This document shows, piece after piece, positions 7,390 through 11,115 of a stretch of DNA of 11,115 nt. A program made the position numbers and the translations under genes. A model generated the notes under the pieces. It made no database searches, was not told the origin of the DNA, and was given only the letters and a program-made list of their open reading frames with translations. The stretch's first letter is position 1, and every line of letters starts with the position of its first letter. The DNA lies in assembly GCA_943704525.1 (NCBI GenBank), contig CALSCQ010002769.1:1-11115 (forward strand), read 5' to 3'. This DNA is from Pigoraptor vietnamica (taxonomy: Eukaryota > Opisthokonta > Filasterea).

Positions 7390-7461
7390 CTCCCCTCTCC
7401 TGAAGTTTCACGTCGACGCGCGGGTTTTGTCCTGCGCGTACGCACACGTCATCGCGCGGAC

Positions 7462-7875
7462 ATGAGCGCCGCATCCAAGGCTCTGCTGGAACGCGAATTT
7501 TCTCAATGGCGGGACGCGCGACAGGCTGCGTCTCGGCGCAGTTTAAAGGCGTTCAGTTTCCCTCTCATCGAGCTGTGCCACTGCGGCTTGACGACGCGCG
7601 GGGATGAAGGCACCGGTCATGGCAACGCGCGGCTCGTCATGTCGCTGCGCTGCGGCACACACAAAATTGGGCTCAAGTGCAGCGCCGGTGAGCTCATGAT
7701 GCGCCTGTTACACCACTCTGAGCACTGAGAACAGGGCATTTTGCTGTATGTTCGTATTCATCTCTCCTCCGTGTACGCTCGCCCTCGGTCACTGAAACGC
7801 ATCGACTCGCTTTCACAATTTTTTTTTACAATTTTTTTTTATACTTACTTGCAATTAATACATGTGTGTGCGTGT

Positions 7876-7932
<57 letters not shown>

Positions 7933-9319
7933 CAGCATACCCTTCCACGCAGACCAAGATCGAGGTCTTTCCCGAGGAAGACGACGGCGAGCTTGGCGAA
8001 GTGCTGTCGGGATGCATGGCCCACTTTCGCCTCGCGCCTCTCCTGGACAACCTGCAAGCGTGCATGAACTCGAGTGTGGCCGATGCCATGGCCGCCGCAG
8101 CCGAAAAGGTGGGCCGTGTGTCCGCTGTGTGCGTGCGTGCACAGATGGACAGTCTGCCGACACACCAGCGGCGCGTCCTGTCGAATGGCTGCGTTTCTAT
8201 GTGCGGCAAGCGTCATTTTCCTCATGGCGGGTGTAACAGATATATGGCCGCACTGGGTCACTAATCGCGAAACTGTACCACCCCCCAATTTTCCTATTTT
8301 CTCTGGCCAGGACTTTGACGAGAGCGAACTTCCCAGTCTCCCGCACGGCCACCGGAGCCGCATTGCGTCTGCGCGCGCGCGTGCATCTGACATGCGGCGG
8401 CAGCGCGCAAGGCTCCTCGCGGAAGAGGCGGAGGAGAACACGCCGCGTGCGGAGAGAGCACGAAAGCGCCGACGGAACGACTCTGGCATCGCACTTGCGG
8501 CAGAGGACGTCGCCGACGGTGAGGGTGGAATCGGCTGGAGCACGCGTGCTGTGCCGGCATTGTCAGTATTTCCCACACACGAGTCCGCGCGTGGGTGTGC
8601 GTGTGATGGTACCGTGCATTGCAGCTTGCGTGCGATCCCCACACTCTTGTTTCTAACTTGCCTCGTCCTTGCGCGCCCTAGACCCGGACAGCAGCTGCAC
8701 CAGCACCGCCTACGGCAGCGAGGGCTCCGCACGCCACTCGCGGTGTGCGACGCCTGGCAATGTCTCCGAGTGCGCGGCAACGGCCGGCGAACTGGACGGG
8801 TGGGCACGTGACACCCCCACGGGCCGCCTCTTGCTCGACTTTGCCGACGTGGCCGCGCTGAGCCTCGCGCACGGGTTTTGCGTCGAGGCGCCCACCGGCA
8901 ACGCACACAAGTGGACGGTGCGCGTCGTATGCGGCACAATCTCTGTGCACAATTGCACGCAGATCGCACACACGTGCGCACTCACTCACGCACGCACAAT
9001 GCGCCGTCGCCATTACTCATGTTGATCTCCGCAACATCCACAGGTGCGGTACGAAGTGCCACTCTCTCTCCCCGCACACCGACGATCGCCACGCCTCTCC
9101 GGCGAGTCGGCCGGCATCTGCGTCGACCTGACGTTTGCGCCCAACACGTGGCCAGAGTACCCTCCGATGGCGACCCTCGTCACGCCGGTCTTTGCGCCGC
9201 CGGCGTCTTATGAGGTGCGTGCGAATGGTGCCTACGATGGGTTGTTACTGCCGTATGTGCACATGTCATATCTTATTTGTTGCCCTGTGTGTTGTGTGTG
9301 TGTTGTGTGTGTATGTGTG

Positions 9320-9391
<72 letters not shown>

Positions 9392-10980
9392 GGTATGTAT
9401 GCATGAAAGATAGCGGTGTGCTAGGCTGCTGACCTTTTGACAGCACGTGACCAAGACATTCCCCCTGCGCAGGTCGCGCTCTTCCGCCCTTTTCGCCCGA
9501 GTGCGTGGGAGCGCCTTATCATCGACTCGCACTCGGAAGCGTCCTGCGGTTCACGGTCTGCAACGGCCCTTCTCACCGCGCTTGCGGCACTGGGCACATC
9601 GCTCGCCCGCTGCGCAGAGTCCCTCCCAATCCACCACTCGCACACGGCGCGCTATCCCTTTGTCGAGAGGACGCTGTGTCGCCTCGCGAAGGTCTGCGAC
9701 TGGGACCGCCGCAGACAGCCGGCGCCAGTCTCTGGAAGTGTGTGCGCTGCGTTTGAGGAGGCGTCCATGGCCGTCCACACGAAGCTCGGCGTCGCAGACG
9801 AACACCGCGCAATGTCTGCGACTCCCGACGGAACGTCCGACAAGCACGCAGAGTACTGGACGCGGGGGGTGGGTTACGGCCACAACAAACGCCCGGCTTG
9901 GGACGTGGGTGCATACAAGGCGGCCGTCCGCGAGCGCAACGAACTGGTTTCGGCGCTCTACGACGAACTGACGGCCGAGATCGACGGGCAGCAGAGGGAC
10001 GAAGAGTTTGACGCCATCGCCGCGTGCGAACACTCGCCCTTTGCGTGCGCAGTGGCGCGCATGCTCGCCGAGAACTCGCTGCTGGAAATGCAGAGGCACG
10101 CTTCCGTGTACACGTCTGTCGTCGGCTGTCTCTCTGTGCTTGCCGCACATCCGCGCGGTGTGCGCGTGTTGACGGCACCCATCGACGGCTACGGTGAGAA
10201 GGGGCGCGCGACGAGTGTGGCACGCCTCGTCCGTTCGCACGCCGCACAGGCGCGCCAGCACTTGCGGCGGCTTGCAGCACAGCGCTTTGAGGAGGAGAGC
10301 GGACGGTGCGCGAGTGGATCATCGGAAGGTGGGGATGCGTCAATGCCATCTGTCGCTGCAAGGGCCTCTCGCATCAGTCGGTTGCCTTTTGGCGCGAACC
10401 AAACGCCGTCACAATACTCTTGTAGCCAGCTGTGCCAGGCACACTTCCCTCGCCCATTTTGCTTTCTACGAATAACGCGCACTTTCGCTCACATACAGAG
10501 TCGGAAGAGGCGCTCGCCGCTGCACTCGTCAACCTTGACGACCGCATTACTGCGTCGCTCGCGGCAAATGCGTCCGCACGCGACGACGACGCCCGCGATG
10601 GCGACGGGGAATCGTCCCCAATCGCCATGGACGTCTCTCAGTCGCTCGGCACACCCACAGCGGAGGACTACGTGCGCGTCATGTCGCAGCACCTCTTTCG
10701 AACGGTCGCAATTCCGGTCGTGGGAACTCACCGCCACCACTTTGCTCGACTCGTGTTGCCGCAAGCGCCCGGCGGGGACACGCCTGCGTCTGGACAGTCC
10801 GCAGCACCGGTTGTGCCCGATGTGCAGGGGCGGCCCAAGGGGAAAGAGAGCGCCTTTAGCGGGCGGCGGAGGATCCTTCGCATCGCACAGGAGCTGGACA
10901 CGCTGTCGACGTCACTGCCGCTCGCGCCGACGTCCACCATACTCGTGCGCACAGACGAGGAAAGAATGGACCTGTTGCAG
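7462..10980 (+). CDS. BIRC6/BRUCE-like ubiquitin-conjugating enzyme, N-terminal 784 residues (3'-partial, 7 exons)
   Basis: Exons 7462-7687, 7936-8108, 8311-8518, 8682-8917, 9044-9214, 9473-10328 and 10499-10980 join in phase to 784 codons. The next donor is CAG|GTGCGC at 10981. Module 1, residues about 33-130: an RWD-like stretch with AYPSTQTKIEVFPEED. Linker about 134-200: Arg/Glu-rich with RKRRR (184-188), a possible nuclear signal. Module 2, about 243-370: KWTVRYEV, then DLTFAPNTWPEYPPM and LVTPVF, UBC/RWD-like. From about 472: GYGHNKRPAWDVG, then ENSLLEMQRHASVY (538-551), EDYVRVMSQHLFRTVAI, and at 745-784 RILRIAQELDTLSTSLPL with VRTDEERMDLLQ. These last blocks match, in order, the region of animal BIRC6 immediately before its catalytic UBC domain, which should follow past the window. 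BIRC6 is an E2/E3 hybrid ligase. ATG 7462 is the first Met of the frame; further upstream exons are possible. Confidence 0.85.
7815..7840 (+). repeat. Perfect 13-bp tandem repeat, ACAA(T)9 twice
   Basis: ACAATTTTTTTTT occurs at 7815-7827 and again directly at 7828-7840, in intron 1 of the BIRC6-like gene. It forms the intron's main pyrimidine tract, far from the splice acceptor. Confidence 0.9.
7862..7932 (+). repeat. (TG)n/(CG)n tract abutting a 3' splice site
   Basis: About 70 bp of TG, TGCG and CGCG repeat run up to TGCAG at 7935, the acceptor of BIRC6-like exon 2. The tract contains no AG before the acceptor. Confidence 0.9.
8935..9000 (+). repeat. CA/CGCA-rich stretch in BIRC6-like intron 4
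   Basis: The intron 8918-9043 contains CACACACGTGCGCACTCACT-type sequence on the transcript strand. This is the one clear intron whose dinucleotide bias is CA rather than TG in the transcript. Confidence 0.7.
9284..9394 (+). repeat. Long TG microsatellite in BIRC6-like intron 5
   Basis: The longest TG tract of the window, with a few TT and TA interruptions, inside intron 9215-9472 and on the transcript strand. A CTGAC branch-like site (9429-9433) and the acceptor CTGCGCAG follow. Confidence 0.95.
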
Positions 10981-11115
10981 GTGCGCGCAGTGATGGGTAC
11001 TCTGCGGCTTGTTGAGCGTGTTGGGTGTGTATTGTCGCTTCCGTGCGTGTCCCGTGTGTTATTGCGCACTCACGTGCGCTTTTGGTCCCCCTACGAGTCC
11101 GCATGCACCCAAAGG
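10981..11115 (+). other. 5' part of an intron of the BIRC6-like gene
   Basis: After CAG|GTGCGC the frame loses similarity to BIRC6 and the sequence turns TG-rich like the other introns. The next exon, expected to begin the catalytic E2 fold, is outside the window. Confidence 0.7.

Larger units (their letters stand above)
6518..7461. other. Divergent intergenic/promoter region
   Basis: No exon with family similarity or convincing codon pattern was found on either strand. It separates the minus-strand LARP4-like gene from the plus-strand BIRC6-like gene, so it probably contains both promoters. It holds the CRE/CCAAT cluster, a TG repeat and inverted repeats listed separately, plus a small perfect inverted repeat CTGGCAG-AA-CTGCCAG at 6720-6735. 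An undetected 5' exon of either gene cannot be excluded. Confidence 0.55.

Noticed and set aside
10329-10993. Continuation of the frame past 10328 as coding
   Set aside because: Similarity to BIRC6 stops at 10328 and resumes in another frame at 10499, with a phase-compatible GT-AG intron between them.

Overview
The window is nuclear DNA of a GC-rich, intron-rich eukaryote, most likely a protist or alga. Coding exons are interrupted by short GT-AG introns (about 87 to 450 nt). Splicing in frame gives recognisable eukaryotic families: an LARP4-type La-related protein and a BIRC6-type ubiquitin-conjugating enzyme. Nothing in the sequence fixes the lineage. No bacterial operons, rRNA, tRNA, CRISPR or transposon genes were found.

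Layout, left to right. (1) About 1-1187, plus: the C-terminal half of a cyclopropane-fatty-acyl/coclaurine-N-methyltransferase-like SAM methyltransferase, three exons, 5' end outside the window. (2) 1427-2234, minus: a two-exon RimJ/RimL-type GNAT acetyltransferase, complete (199 aa), convergent with gene 1. A TATA-like element and a long alternating purine-pyrimidine tract lie just upstream. (3) 2744-5914, probably extending to 6517, minus: a LARP4-like RNA-binding protein of seven or eight exons. It has a La motif and RRM, then a long disordered tail with a canonical-looking eIF4E-binding motif, an acidic block and a basic block. (4) About 6518-7461: a divergent promoter region with a CACGTG palindrome, a palindromic CRE (TGACGTCA), two inverted CCAAT boxes and a TG repeat. 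(5) 7462 to beyond the right edge, plus: seven exons (784 codons so far) of a protein whose C-terminal part matches the stretch of BIRC6/BRUCE just before its E2 domain. It is preceded by two RWD/UBC-like modules, and no BIR domain is seen.

All exon models were built by hand. Phase agrees at every junction listed, which is the main evidence for them. The genes look like independent housekeeping genes: lipid or alkaloid-type methylation, acetylation, mRNA binding and translation, and ubiquitination. They do not form a pathway cluster.

The most notable features are the BIR-less BIRC6-type architecture, the putative 4E-binding motif in an LARP4-like protein, the intronic TG repeats that nearly always run GT-rich on the transcript strand, and several unusual introns in the LARP4-like gene.
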